Shown piece after piece: positions 30,414-38,520 of a stretch of 64,000 nt of DNA (position 1 is the stretch's first letter; the number at the start of each line of letters is the position of its first letter). The position numbers and the translations under genes are program-made. The notes beneath the pieces were generated by a model, which ran no database searches, was not told the DNA's origin, and saw only the letters and a list, made by a program, of their open reading frames with translations. Source of the DNA: Fusicatenibacter_A intestinipullorum (GTDB lineage Bacteria > Bacillota > Negativicutes > Acidaminococcales > Acidaminococcaceae); assembly GCA_019117495.1 (NCBI GenBank), contig DWZP01000031.1:124001-188000 (forward strand), written 5' to 3'.

Positions 30414-32075
30414 ATGCTTTTAGGTATAGATGTTGGCGGCACTTTTACGGATGCCGTTTTGGTAGATAACGGTGTTGTGCATGCGCAGGCCAAGCGCCCT
30501 ACAACGCACGGCGAGGTGCTGCGCGGCATACTGGCGGCGCTGGATGCCGTTATGGACGGCGCGGACGCGGCAAAGATTGAACGCGTGGTTATAAGCAGCA
30601 CCATTGTTACCAATGCGCTTACGGAAGGCAAGACGCAGCCGGTGTTTCTGGCAGTTATGACCGGCCCCGGCATGAACGTAAAGGGGTGCTTTCCGGTAGA
30701 GCCGTATCTGGTAAGCGGCTATGTTGACCACCGTGGCAAAATTGCGGCGCGCACCGAGTTTAGCAAACACTACGGGCTTTTGGATAAACCTTCCGGCGTA
30801 CAGGCCGCGGCAGTAAGCGGCAAATTTGCTGTGCGCAACCCCGAAAACGAATATGTGCTGGCGCATGAATTAAAAAAGAGCGGGTATAAAAAAGTATTTT
30901 TAGGTTCGGAACTCAGCGGCGAGCTGAATTTTATACGCCGCACCAACAGCGCGTATTTTGCGGCGGCGGTAGATAAAACCTTTGAAGCTTTCGGCAAGCA
31001 GGTGGAATGGGCGCTGAAGGAGCGTAATATTACCGCGCCGGTACAGATTTTAAAGGCTGACGGCGGCACGCTGCCTTTGGAGGCGGCGCTTCAACAGCCT
31101 GTTGAAGCGGTATTTACAGGCCCGGCGGCAAGCGTGCTGGGTATTGAAGCATTAGGTGCGCCGCAAGGCAAAAGCATTTCGCTTGATGTTGGCGGTACTA
31201 CAACCGATATTGCCTTTTGGGATAACGGCGAGCCTCTTTTGGCGAAAAAAGGCGCAATGATTGGCAAATATCCGACTGCGGTGCGTTCTTTCCATATGCG
31301 CAGCGTTGGCATTGGCGGCGACAGCGCCATAACCAAACTGCCGCAGGGCTTTAAGGTGGGGCCGGAGCGTGCCGGGCGTGCGGCAGCGTTAGGCGGCGCG
31401 GCGGCAACTTTGGCTGATGCGCTGATTGTGCTGGGGCTTGCTTCGTTCGGTGATGCCGGTGCTTCCTTTAAGGCTTTGGGCGCATTGTGCCACGAAGGCG
31501 AATCGCCTGAGATGGCGGCGCAGGCTGTTTTGGACGCGGCACTGGACGTTATTGAAAACGCCATTAAAGATATGCTGCACGAGTGGAGCATTCAGCCTGT
31601 TTATACGGTAAGCGATGTTTTAAGTGGCAGCGATTTTGTCCCTCAGCAGCTTGTAGGCGTCGGCGGCGGTGCGCCGGGGCTTATTCACGCTCTTGGCAGG
31701 CGCATGGGGCTTCCGGTTGTAATTCCGCCCGGCGGCATGGTGGCAAACGCCATCGGTGCGGCACTGGCAAGGCCGACAGTGGCAGCAAGCCTGCGCGCCG
31801 ATACTACCGAAGGTTATTATTTAATTCCGGAAAGCGGCAAACGGGAACGCCTGCCCAAACGCTTTAATATGCAGGCGGCAGAAGAAATTTTAAGTGCCTG
31901 GCTGCACGAAAAAGCAGGCGGCTGGCAGATGGAAAGCAGTGAAACCGAAGTTATCAGCCGCGAATATTTCCGCACGGTACACGGTTATTACGATACCGGC
32001 GAAATTATTTACCTGCGCATGCAGCTTAAACCCGGCATTTTGTATAAAATTACTGGCAGGGAGGTGGCATTTTGA
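30414..32075 (+). CDS. hydantoinase/oxoprolinase family protein (HyuA-like)
   Basis: A 553-residue protein from ATG 30414 (AGAGGTGAG upstream; an upstream TTG at 30372 is rejected). The N-terminal LGIDVGGTFTDAVLV (ASKHA nucleotide-binding loop), VVISSTIVTNALTEGK and the second loop SLDVGGTTTDIAFW are diagnostic of HyuA/OplA-type proteins. These ATP-dependent enzymes open hydantoin or 5-oxoproline rings or carboxylate acetone-like substrates, usually with a HyuB partner; no HyuB gene is here. It overlaps the HDAC-like gene by 4 nt, so the two probably act on the same amide or acylated compound. Confidence 0.85.
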   Translation: MLLGIDVGGTFTDAVLVDNGVVHAQAKRPTTHGEVLRGILAALDAVMDGADAAKIERVVISSTIVTNALTEGKTQPVFLAVMTGPGMNVKGCFPVEPYLVSGYVDHRGKIAARTEFSKHYGLLDKPSGVQAAAVSGKFAVRNPENEYVLAHELKKSGYKKVFLGSELSGELNFIRRTNSAYFAAAVDKTFEAFGKQVEWALKERNITAPVQILKADGGTLPLEAALQQPVEAVFTGPAASVLGIEALGAPQGKSISLDVGGTTTDIAFWDNGEPLLAKKGAMIGKYPTAVRSFHMRSVGIGGDSAITKLPQGFKVGPERAGRAAALGGAAATLADALIVLGLASFGDAGASFKALGALCHEGESPEMAAQAVLDAALDVIENAIKDMLHEWSIQPVYTVSDVLSGSDFVPQQLVGVGGGAPGLIHALGRRMGLPVVIPPGGMVANAIGAALARPTVAASLRADTTEGYYLIPESGKRERLPKRFNMQAAEEILSAWLHEKAGGWQMESSETEVISREYFRTVHGYYDTGEIIYLRMQLKPGILYKITGREVAF

Positions 32076-33391
32076 AACAGGCAAATTTAGGACTGATATT
32101 TTTCCCGGCTTTTGACTGGATGATCAGCCCCGGGCATCCGGAGCGCCAGGAAAGGCTGTTATATACGCGCGACCAGCTGACGGAAGAAGGGCTGTTTGAC
32201 CGCCCCGAAATACGCGAATACCGCCTGCGCATGGCGGAAATTAACGATTTGCAGCGCGCCCACGTCGGCGTGCCTTCAATAGCAAAGCTGATTACGCCTG
32301 CACATCTTGCCTCTGCCGGAGGGTGCATGACGGCGGCCGACGCTGTAATGAGCGGCGAAGTTAAGCGCGCGTTTGCGCTTGTACGCCCGCCGGGACACCA
32401 CGCCATGCGTATAGTGCATGGCATCCGCGGTTTTTGTACTATTAATATTGAAGCCGTAATGGTGGAATATTTGCGGAGCCGCTACGGCATTAAAAAAATT
32501 GCCGTTGTCGATACGGACGTGCACCACGGCGACGGCAGCCAGGATATTTTTTACCACGACCCCAACGTGCTTTATATTTCGTTCCATCAGGACGGGCGCA
32601 CGCTGTACCCGGGCACGGGCTTCCCGGATGAAGCAGGCAGCCCGGCGGCGTGGGGCTATAACATCAACCTGCCGCTTTTACCCGGCAGCGGCGATAAGGA
32701 AATACACCGCCTGTTTGACGGGCTGATAAAACCTATTCTTGACGATTTTGAACCGGAACTAATCATTAATTCTGCCGGGCAGGATAACCATTTCAGCGAC
32801 CCGCTTGCTTCCATGAGTGTTACGGCACACGGCTATGCGGCACTGGCAGATAAGCTAAAGGCGGATATTGCCGTTTTGGAAGGCGGCTATTCTATCGAAG
32901 CTGCGCTGCCCTATGTTAACACCGGCATAATTCTTGCCATGGCAGAAATGGATTACAGCAAGGTTATTGAGCCGGACATCAGCGCCCTGCGCAGGCCTGA
33001 CCCGCGCTGCATGACGCGTGTTGAGCAGCTTATTGAGCAGGTGGGCAACATCTGGCGTACGCGCAGGGAAGTTGGCAGAATGCTGCTTGATAAATGCGGC
33101 GGCAAATGGCAGCGGCGCAAAGGAATTTATTATGACGAAGAAGGCATCCGCGAGGAGCAGCTGGAAACGGCGCACTACTGCAAAAACTGCAGCGGTTATA
33201 TAACTGTTGCCACTAATGCGCGCGGCACCCGTTACGGCGACCAGAGCGCTTATGTGGTATGCCTTTTGCGCGATACCTGTGAAAACTGTAAAAAAGCGGC
33301 TTATGATGACGCACTGCGCGCCAAGCAAAGCTGTGAATATAAATATATTTTATTGCAGCACCCCGATACGGGCGTTGTGGAAACAATTTAA
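32072..33391 (+). CDS. histone-deacetylase-like amidohydrolase with C-terminal zinc-ribbon-like extension
   Basis: A 439-residue protein starting at TTG 32072, which overlaps the previous stop (GGGAGGTGG upstream). Residues 1-320 are the arginase/deacetylase fold: RPPGHHAM with H109/H110, VDTDVHHGDGSQ with zinc ligands D149 and H151, AGQDNHFSDP with D238, and EGGYS. Bacterial members deacetylate acetylpolyamines or other acylamides. Residues about 330-439 are an extension with CKNC and CENC pairs about 40 residues apart, not part of the usual fold. Operon with a hydantoinase-like protein, RdgB and a phosphodiesterase. Confidence 0.87.
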   Translation: MKQANLGLIFFPAFDWMISPGHPERQERLLYTRDQLTEEGLFDRPEIREYRLRMAEINDLQRAHVGVPSIAKLITPAHLASAGGCMTAADAVMSGEVKRAFALVRPPGHHAMRIVHGIRGFCTINIEAVMVEYLRSRYGIKKIAVVDTDVHHGDGSQDIFYHDPNVLYISFHQDGRTLYPGTGFPDEAGSPAAWGYNINLPLLPGSGDKEIHRLFDGLIKPILDDFEPELIINSAGQDNHFSDPLASMSVTAHGYAALADKLKADIAVLEGGYSIEAALPYVNTGIILAMAEMDYSKVIEPDISALRRPDPRCMTRVEQLIEQVGNIWRTRREVGRMLLDKCGGKWQRRKGIYYDEEGIREEQLETAHYCKNCSGYITVATNARGTRYGDQSAYVVCLLRDTCENCKKAAYDDALRAKQSCEYKYILLQHPDTGVVETI

Positions 33392-33412
33392 CGGAAGATT
33401 GGAGTTTATAAA

Positions 33413-34003
33413 GTGAAAGAAATTGTAATAGCTACAAGCAACCCGGGCAAACTGGAAGAATTTAAGGAAATGTTAAAGGATATGGAGGTTGAACTGCATT
33501 ACCTTGCCGAATGGCCCGGCATTGAAGCACCGGAAGAAAACGGACGCACTTTTGCCGCCAATGCACGGTTAAAAGCAACGTACTATGCCAAGGCGACCGG
33601 CATGACCTGCATTGCCGATGACAGCGGGCTTGAAGTGCAGGCGCTGGACGGCGAACCGGGCGTACGCAGCGCGCGTTACGCCGGCGAAAAGGCAACCGAC
33701 AAGGAAAACAACGATTTACTTTTGGCAAACATGAAATTGCAGGTTAAACGCACCTGCCGTTTCCGCTGCGCTTTGTGCGTGGCCGACGCCGCCGGCAAGG
33801 TGCTTGTGGAAACGGACGGCATCTGCGAAGGCATGCTGCTGCACGAGCCTTTGGGCAATAACGGCTTTGGGTATGATCCGCTCTTTTGGTCTACCGAGCT
33901 GCACATGGGCCTTGGCGAAGCAACGCCGGAAGAAAAAAATAAAATCAGCCACCGCGGCAAAGCCGTTAAAAAACTTATTGCCAACTGGAAGAAAATAAAA
34001 TGA
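33413..34003 (+). CDS. rdgB: RdgB/HAM1-type non-canonical purine NTP pyrophosphatase
   Basis: A 196-residue enzyme that hydrolyses ITP, dITP and XTP to clean the nucleotide pool. SNPGKLEEF (9-17), the long signature DDSGLEVQALDGEPGVRSAR (69-88), NNGFGYDPLF and the terminal SHRGKA are all family motifs. The start is GTG 33413 with GGAG 8 nt upstream. Its stop overlaps the next gene by 4 nt. Confidence 0.94.
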   Translation: MKEIVIATSNPGKLEEFKEMLKDMEVELHYLAEWPGIEAPEENGRTFAANARLKATYYAKATGMTCIADDSGLEVQALDGEPGVRSARYAGEKATDKENNDLLLANMKLQVKRTCRFRCALCVADAAGKVLVETDGICEGMLLHEPLGNNGFGYDPLFWSTELHMGLGEATPEEKNKISHRGKAVKKLIANWKKIK

Positions 34004-34488
34004 AAATAGGTTTAACCGGAGATACCCACGGAAGCATGCAGAACCTGCGCCGCGTTATTGCCGCTGCCCCGCCGGTTGAACAGTGGCTGCATACCGGCGA
34101 TTACGCGCGTGACAGCCTGTACCTTAAAAGCCAGACCGGGCTTGAAGTAACGGCTGTGTGCGGCAACTGCGATGCGGGCGAAACGGATTTTAACGTAGAC
34201 GAATTTTTATATTTGCAAGGCTTTAACATCTGGCTGGCTCACGGACACCGCTATTTGCACGGCGGCAGCCCGCAGGAACTGGTGTGGTGGGCGCACCGCC
34301 TGGAGGCGGATATTGTTGTTTTCGGCCATACGCATGTGCCGCTTGTAAAATGGTACGGCGATGTGCTTTTGGTTAACCCCGGCAGCCCTTCGCGCCCGCG
34401 CAGCATGGACGGGCCTACCTTTGGCGTGCTGACGCTTAACGAAGGTGAAAAACCGTCCGCAGAAATAATACGCCTTGCAAAGCCGTAA
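34000..34488 (+). CDS. YfcE/MJ0936-family metallophosphoesterase
   Basis: A 162-residue calcineurin-like phosphodiesterase. Metal-binding motifs GDTHGS (7-12), HTGDYARD, VCGNCDAG (GNCD), AHGHRY and FGHTHVP, with NPGSPSRPR at the end, match the YfcE/MJ0936 family. Substrate is unknown, probably a small phosphodiester. It is the last gene of the four-gene operon, coupled to rdgB by ATGA. Confidence 0.9.
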   Translation: MKIGLTGDTHGSMQNLRRVIAAAPPVEQWLHTGDYARDSLYLKSQTGLEVTAVCGNCDAGETDFNVDEFLYLQGFNIWLAHGHRYLHGGSPQELVWWAHRLEADIVVFGHTHVPLVKWYGDVLLVNPGSPSRPRSMDGPTFGVLTLNEGEKPSAEIIRLAKP

Positions 34489-34497
34489 ATTAAATGC

Positions 34498-34545
34498 TTG
34501 CTCTTTTAAAAACAAAGTGTATAATATAAATATATAGTATACACT
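34498..34545 (+). promoter_or_regulatory. promoter and inverted repeat of the malic enzyme-fumarase operon
   Basis: TTGCTC (34498-34503), 16-nt spacer, perfect TATAAT (34520-34525). AGTGTATA (34516-34523) and TATACACT (34538-34545) form an 8-bp inverted repeat overlapping the -10 and transcript start, a likely repressor site. Its right half contains GTATAC, the core of the symporter palindrome. Confidence 0.6.
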
Positions 34546-34573
34546 AAATGAAAACAGAGGGGAGTAATTTGTT

Positions 34574-35800
34574 ATGTCTTTTGTAGAAGATGCGTTGAAG
34601 TTTCATGCTGAACATAATGGCATGCTTGCTGTGGCAAGCAAGGTGCCGCTTAATAACCGCGAGGATTTGGCGCTGGCGTATACGCCGGGCGTTGCCGAAC
34701 CCTGCAAAGCCATTAAGGAAAATAAAGAACTTTCGTTTGAATATACCTGCCGCGGCAATACTGTTGCCATTGTAAGCGACGGCACGCGCGTGCTGGGGCT
34801 TGGCGATATAGGCCCGGAAGCGGCAATGCCTGTTATGGAAGGCAAGGCCGTGCTGTTTAAAACCTTTGGTGACGTTGACGCTATTCCTATCTGCATTGAC
34901 ACCAAAGACCCGGAAGAAATTATTGAAACGGTACGCCGTTTGCAGCCGACTTTTGCAGGCATTAACCTTGAAGATTTTTCTTCGCCGAAATGCTATGAAA
35001 TTGAAGACCGCCTGCGCGAAATCTGCGACATTCCGGTATTCCACGACGACCAGCACGGTACCGCCATTGCGTGCCTATCTGCCGTTATGGGCGCTTTGCG
35101 TTATGTAAAAAAAGATATTAAAGACGTTAAAGTTGTTGTAAACGGCTGCGGCGCTGCCGGTTCTGCCATCGGCAGGCTGTTTGTAAGCATGGGCTTTCCG
35201 AATGTAATTATGGTGGAACGTGTGGGCGCTTTGTATAAAGGCATTGATGCCAAGCTGGATAAAATTCAGCGTTACCTTTCGGAGGTTACCAACCCGAATA
35301 TGGAAAAGGGTACTCTGGCAGAAGTTGCCAAAGGCGCGGACATTCTTGTAGGCGTGTCCGGCCCGAACCTGTTTACCAAAGAAATTATCGCCGGCATGGC
35401 GGATAAAGCCATTGTTTTTGGGCTTGCCAACCCCGTGCCGGAAACGAGCTACGAAGCCGCCATTGCAGCGGGCGCGGCAGTTGCTGGTACCGGGCGCAGC
35501 GACAGCCCGAACCAGGTTAACAATGTAACGGTGTTCCCAGGCGTGTTCCGCGGCGCCATTGACGTGCGCGCAAGAGCTATTAACGAAGAAATGAAGGTTG
35601 CGGCGGTTTACGCCATTGCCAACCTTATTGACGAAAAAGACCTGCGCGCCGATTACGTTGTGCCGGACGCTTTTGACCCGCGCGTTGCGCCTGCCGTTGC
35701 CGCAGCGGTTGCCAAAGCCGCTATGGAAACCGGCGTAGCCCGCGTAAAAGTTGACCCTGAAGTTGTACGCGCCAATGCTTTAAAACGCATTGGCAGATAA
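34574..35800 (+). CDS. NAD(P)-dependent malic enzyme
   Basis: A 408-residue malic enzyme of the short bacterial form, converting malate to pyruvate and CO2. LAYTPGVAEPCKAI holds the catalytic tyrosine, GKAVLFKTFGDVDAIPICIDT the catalytic lysine, NLEDFSSPKCYEIE the metal site and VVNGCGAAGSAIGRL the nucleotide-binding loop. NAD versus NADP preference cannot be read with certainty. It is followed 9 nt later by class I fumarase, so fumarate can be taken through malate to pyruvate. Confidence 0.94.
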   Translation: MSFVEDALKFHAEHNGMLAVASKVPLNNREDLALAYTPGVAEPCKAIKENKELSFEYTCRGNTVAIVSDGTRVLGLGDIGPEAAMPVMEGKAVLFKTFGDVDAIPICIDTKDPEEIIETVRRLQPTFAGINLEDFSSPKCYEIEDRLREICDIPVFHDDQHGTAIACLSAVMGALRYVKKDIKDVKVVVNGCGAAGSAIGRLFVSMGFPNVIMVERVGALYKGIDAKLDKIQRYLSEVTNPNMEKGTLAEVAKGADILVGVSGPNLFTKEIIAGMADKAIVFGLANPVPETSYEAAIAAGAAVAGTGRSDSPNQVNNVTVFPGVFRGAIDVRARAINEEMKVAAVYAIANLIDEKDLRADYVVPDAFDPRVAPAVAAAVAKAAMETGVARVKVDPEVVRANALKRIGR

Positions 35801-35809
35801 GGAGCGGCC

Positions 35810-36655
35810 ATGCGCGAATTAAACGTTAAAGAAATTACGGCAGCCGTTGCCAAACTGTGCTGCGACGCCTGCTACTATCTGCCGCAGGATTTGCTGGAAA
35901 AATTTAAAGCCTCCCGCGATACGGAAGAATCGCCGTTAGGCAGGGAGGTTTTGGAAACCATTATTGAAAACGCGGAACTTGCCGCGCGTAAAGATGTGCC
36001 CCTGTGCCAGGATACCGGGCTTGCAGTGGTGTTTCTGGAAATAGGGCAGGAAGTGCATTTTACCGGCGGTGCACTGGAAGAAGCCGTTAACGCCGGTGTG
36101 GCAGAAGGCTACACCAAGGGCTATCTGCGCAAATCTTCCGTTGACGACCCGCTGTTTGAACGCAAAAATACGCAGGATAATACGCCTGCCATTATTCATA
36201 CCCGCCTTGTGCCGGGCGATAAAGTAAAAATTACCGTTGCCCCCAAAGGCTGCGGCAGCGAAAACATGGGCGCCATGAAAATGCTGAAGCCTGCCGACGG
36301 AGTGCAGGGCGTAATTGATTTTGTACTTGATACCGTGCGCAAAGCAGGCCCGAACCCCTGCCCGCCGGTAACGGTTGGCGTCGGTATCGGCGGCAATATG
36401 GAAAAATGCGCGCTTCTGGCCAAATATTCGCTGACGCGCCCCATCGGTGAGCACAACAGTGATGAACGCTATGCAAAACTTGAAGAAGAACTTTTAGAGC
36501 GCATTAATAAAACCGGCATCGGCCCTGCGGGGCTTGGCGGTACAACCACTGCCGCTGCCGTAAATATCGAGTATGCACCGACGCATATCGGCGCGCTGCC
36601 GGTGGCCGTAAACCTTAACTGCCACGCTGCACGCCGTGCGTATGCCGTATTGTAA
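35810..36655 (+). CDS. class I fumarate hydratase, alpha subunit
   Basis: A 281-residue subunit of the iron-sulfur fumarase/tartrate dehydratase family. CQDTGLAV (C66), KGCGSENMG (C148) and VAVNLNCHAARRA (C271) carry the conserved cysteines likely to bind the [4Fe-4S] cluster; VGVGIGGNMEKC and the SLTRPIG tract are also typical. The partner beta subunit is the next gene. Substrate is most likely fumarate because malic enzyme is in the same operon, but other hydroxy acids cannot be excluded. Confidence 0.92.
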   Translation: MRELNVKEITAAVAKLCCDACYYLPQDLLEKFKASRDTEESPLGREVLETIIENAELAARKDVPLCQDTGLAVVFLEIGQEVHFTGGALEEAVNAGVAEGYTKGYLRKSSVDDPLFERKNTQDNTPAIIHTRLVPGDKVKITVAPKGCGSENMGAMKMLKPADGVQGVIDFVLDTVRKAGPNPCPPVTVGVGIGGNMEKCALLAKYSLTRPIGEHNSDERYAKLEEELLERINKTGIGPAGLGGTTTAAAVNIEYAPTHIGALPVAVNLNCHAARRAYAVL

Positions 36656-36667
36656 GGGGGCGCAGAA

Positions 36668-37231
36668 ATGACGGACGCAAAAATTAAACATATTACTACG
36701 CCCTTAACGGCAGAAACCATAAAAGACCTGCACGCCGGTGACGTTGTGCGCATAACCGGCCCTGTTTACACCGCGCGCGACGCCGCGCACAAGCGCATGA
36801 CGGAAGCAATGGCCGAAGGCAGGCCGCTGCCGTTTGATATTAAGGGGCAGGTTGTTTATTACGTTGGCCCTTCGCCCACCAAACCGGGCGAAATTGTTGG
36901 CAGTGCCGGGCCAACCACCAGCGGGCGCATGGATAAATATACACCGGCGCTGATTGCCGAAGGTATGCGCGGCATGATTGGCAAAGGCCTGCGCGGCAAA
37001 GAAGTTGTTGAAGCCTGCGTTAAATACGGCGCAGTGTATTTTGTAGCCGTCGGCGGTGCGGCAGCGGTAATTTCCCAGTCCATTAAAGGCGAAGAAATGA
37101 TTGCCTATGAAGATTTGGGACCGGAAGCCATCCGCCGTTACGAAGTGGAAGATTTTCCTGCTATTGTGTGCATAGATTCCGAAGGCAACGATTTTTACAA
37201 AGTCGGCATTGCCAAATACAGCAAGGAATAA
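36668..37231 (+). CDS. class I fumarate hydratase, beta subunit
   Basis: A 187-residue subunit corresponding to the C-terminal part of single-chain class I fumarases. DLHAGDVVRITGPVYTARDAAHKRMTEAM and VVYYVGPSPTKPGEIVGSAGPTTSGRMDKY are diagnostic, as is YFVAVGGAAAVISQSIKG. The ribosome site AAGGGGGC precedes ATG. It closes the malic enzyme-fumarase operon at terminator 37250-37271. Confidence 0.93.
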   Translation: MTDAKIKHITTPLTAETIKDLHAGDVVRITGPVYTARDAAHKRMTEAMAEGRPLPFDIKGQVVYYVGPSPTKPGEIVGSAGPTTSGRMDKYTPALIAEGMRGMIGKGLRGKEVVEACVKYGAVYFVAVGGAAAVISQSIKGEEMIAYEDLGPEAIRRYEVEDFPAIVCIDSEGNDFYKVGIAKYSKE

Positions 37232-37249
37232 ACAGCATATTAAACAGTA

Positions 37250-37271
37250 AACCGGCTTCGGCCGGTTTTTG
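37250..37271 (+). terminator. terminator of the fumarase operon
   Basis: AACCGGC-TTCG-GCCGGTT (37250-37267) with a stable UUCG tetraloop and T run. Confidence 0.9.
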
Positions 37272-37383
37272 TTTTGCGTAAATTAAGCGCGCCAATAAAA
37301 TGTTAATTTATTTACAATTTGCAGTAAAATTTGCTGCGCGCAGCATAAAGCGTAAACAAAGCTGTAAAAATTGTAAAATTTTG

Positions 37384-37412
37384 TTGACAATATCTTGCGA
37401 TTGCTGTATTAT
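37384..37412 (+). promoter_or_regulatory. promoter of the SAM riboswitch/metQ unit
   Basis: Perfect TTGACA (37384-37389), 17-nt spacer, TATTAT (37407-37412), some 20 nt before the riboswitch. 37272-37383 holds nothing recognisable. Confidence 0.7.
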
Positions 37413-37433
37413 AATTTCATCTTAACAAACACA

Positions 37434-37518
37434 CTCTTATCGAGAGCGGTTGAGGGACAGGCCCAATGAAACCCGGCAACCAGGCTGTGCCATGGTGCTA
37501 ACTCCTGATAGATGAGAG
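37434..37518 (+). promoter_or_regulatory. SAM-I (S-box) riboswitch aptamer
   Basis: The conserved S-box core is readable: CTCTTATC opening P1, GAGGGAC, AATGAAACCCGGCAACC and GGTGCTAACTCC, closed by GATGAGAG (37511-37518) pairing with 37434-37441. Binding of S-adenosylmethionine stabilises P1 and lets the downstream terminator form. Confidence 0.96.
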
Positions 37519-37534
37519 GAAAGTAAAGTATATG

Positions 37535-37559
37535 CTCTTTCCTCGGAAAGAGTTTTTTT
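37535..37559 (+). terminator. SAM riboswitch-controlled terminator
   Basis: CTCTTTCC (37535-37542) pairs with GGAAAGAG (37545-37552), then seven T. The alternative antiterminator pairs GAGGAAAG, overlapping the 3' side of P1, with CTTTCCTC in the 5' arm, making P1/terminator and antiterminator mutually exclusive. Confidence 0.92.
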
Positions 37560-37616
37560 ATTGCTTTCGTTATTGCCAGTAAGTAGTGTGTAAAATTTAA
37601 AAGGAGAGATGTAAAG

Positions 37617-38429
37617 ATGAAAAAAATCCTGTTAGTCCTTTGCTCCGTTTTGGTGCTGGCTCTTTTAATTGTCGGCTGCGGCGGCAGCGAAACCAAATCC
37701 GAAGACGGCAAAACCGTGCTGAAAGTTGGCGCAACTCCGGTGCCCCATGCAGAACTTTTGAACTTTGTTAAACCGCAGCTTGCCAAAGAAGGCGTTGACC
37801 TGCAAATTATTGAGTTCAGCGATTATGTAAAACCGAACCTTTCTTTGAACGATAAAGAAATCGACGCTAACTTCTTCCAGCATATTCCTTATCTTGAAGA
37901 ATTTGCCAAAGAACGTAACATGCCGCTTGTTACCTTAACCAAAGTGCATATCGAGCCTATGGGCATTTATTCCACAAAATACAAATCTCTTGACGAACTG
38001 CCGCAGGGCGCAAAAATTGCCATTCCTAACGACCCGACCAACGGCGGCCGCGCACTGATGCTTTTGCAAAGCGCCAACCTTTTAAAACTTAAAGACGGCG
38101 TAACCATTACCGCAACCCCCGGCGACATTGTAGACAACCCCAAAAACATTGAAATTGTGGAAATCGAAGCAGCTCTGCTGCCGCGTTCCATGAACGATGT
38201 TGATTATTCCGTAATCAACTCCAACTTTGCAATGGAAGCAAAACTGAACCCGGTTAAAGATTCCCTCTTTACCGAACCTAAAGAATCTCCGTATGCTAAC
38301 GTAGTTGCAATCCGCAAAGGCGACGAAAACCGCCCCGAACTGCAAAAACTGGCTAAAGCCCTCACCAGCCCCGAAGTTAAAAAGTTCATTGAAGAAACCT
38401 ACAAAGGCGCTGTTGTACCGGCATTTTAA
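37617..38429 (+). CDS. metQ: MetQ/NlpA methionine-binding lipoprotein
   Basis: A 270-residue substrate-binding lipoprotein of the methionine ABC importer. The signal peptide ends in lipobox LIVGC with C21, so it is anchored to the inner membrane. KVGATPVPHAELL, IDANFFQHIPYLEEFAKE and NDPTNGGRALMLLQ are NlpA/MetQ signatures. The SAM-I riboswitch directly upstream confirms the link to methionine. Partner genes metN (ATPase) and metI (permease) are not adjacent, so they must be elsewhere. Confidence 0.94.
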   Translation: MKKILLVLCSVLVLALLIVGCGGSETKSEDGKTVLKVGATPVPHAELLNFVKPQLAKEGVDLQIIEFSDYVKPNLSLNDKEIDANFFQHIPYLEEFAKERNMPLVTLTKVHIEPMGIYSTKYKSLDELPQGAKIAIPNDPTNGGRALMLLQSANLLKLKDGVTITATPGDIVDNPKNIEIVEIEAALLPRSMNDVDYSVINSNFAMEAKLNPVKDSLFTEPKESPYANVVAIRKGDENRPELQKLAKALTSPEVKKFIEETYKGAVVPAF

Positions 38430-38472
38430 TTGCTGTTAAAACTTTAAAAGTTAATAAGTTAAACCGTACAAT

Positions 38473-38504
38473 AAAAATCCCACGGAATTTTCCGTGGGAT
38501 TTTT
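38473..38504. terminator. bidirectional terminator between metQ and the sensor gene
   Basis: AAAAATCCCACGGAA (38473-38487) pairs with TTCCGTGGGATTTTT (38490-38504), a 15-bp stem. Confidence 0.92.
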
Positions 38505-38520
38505 GCGTATATGGGATTTA

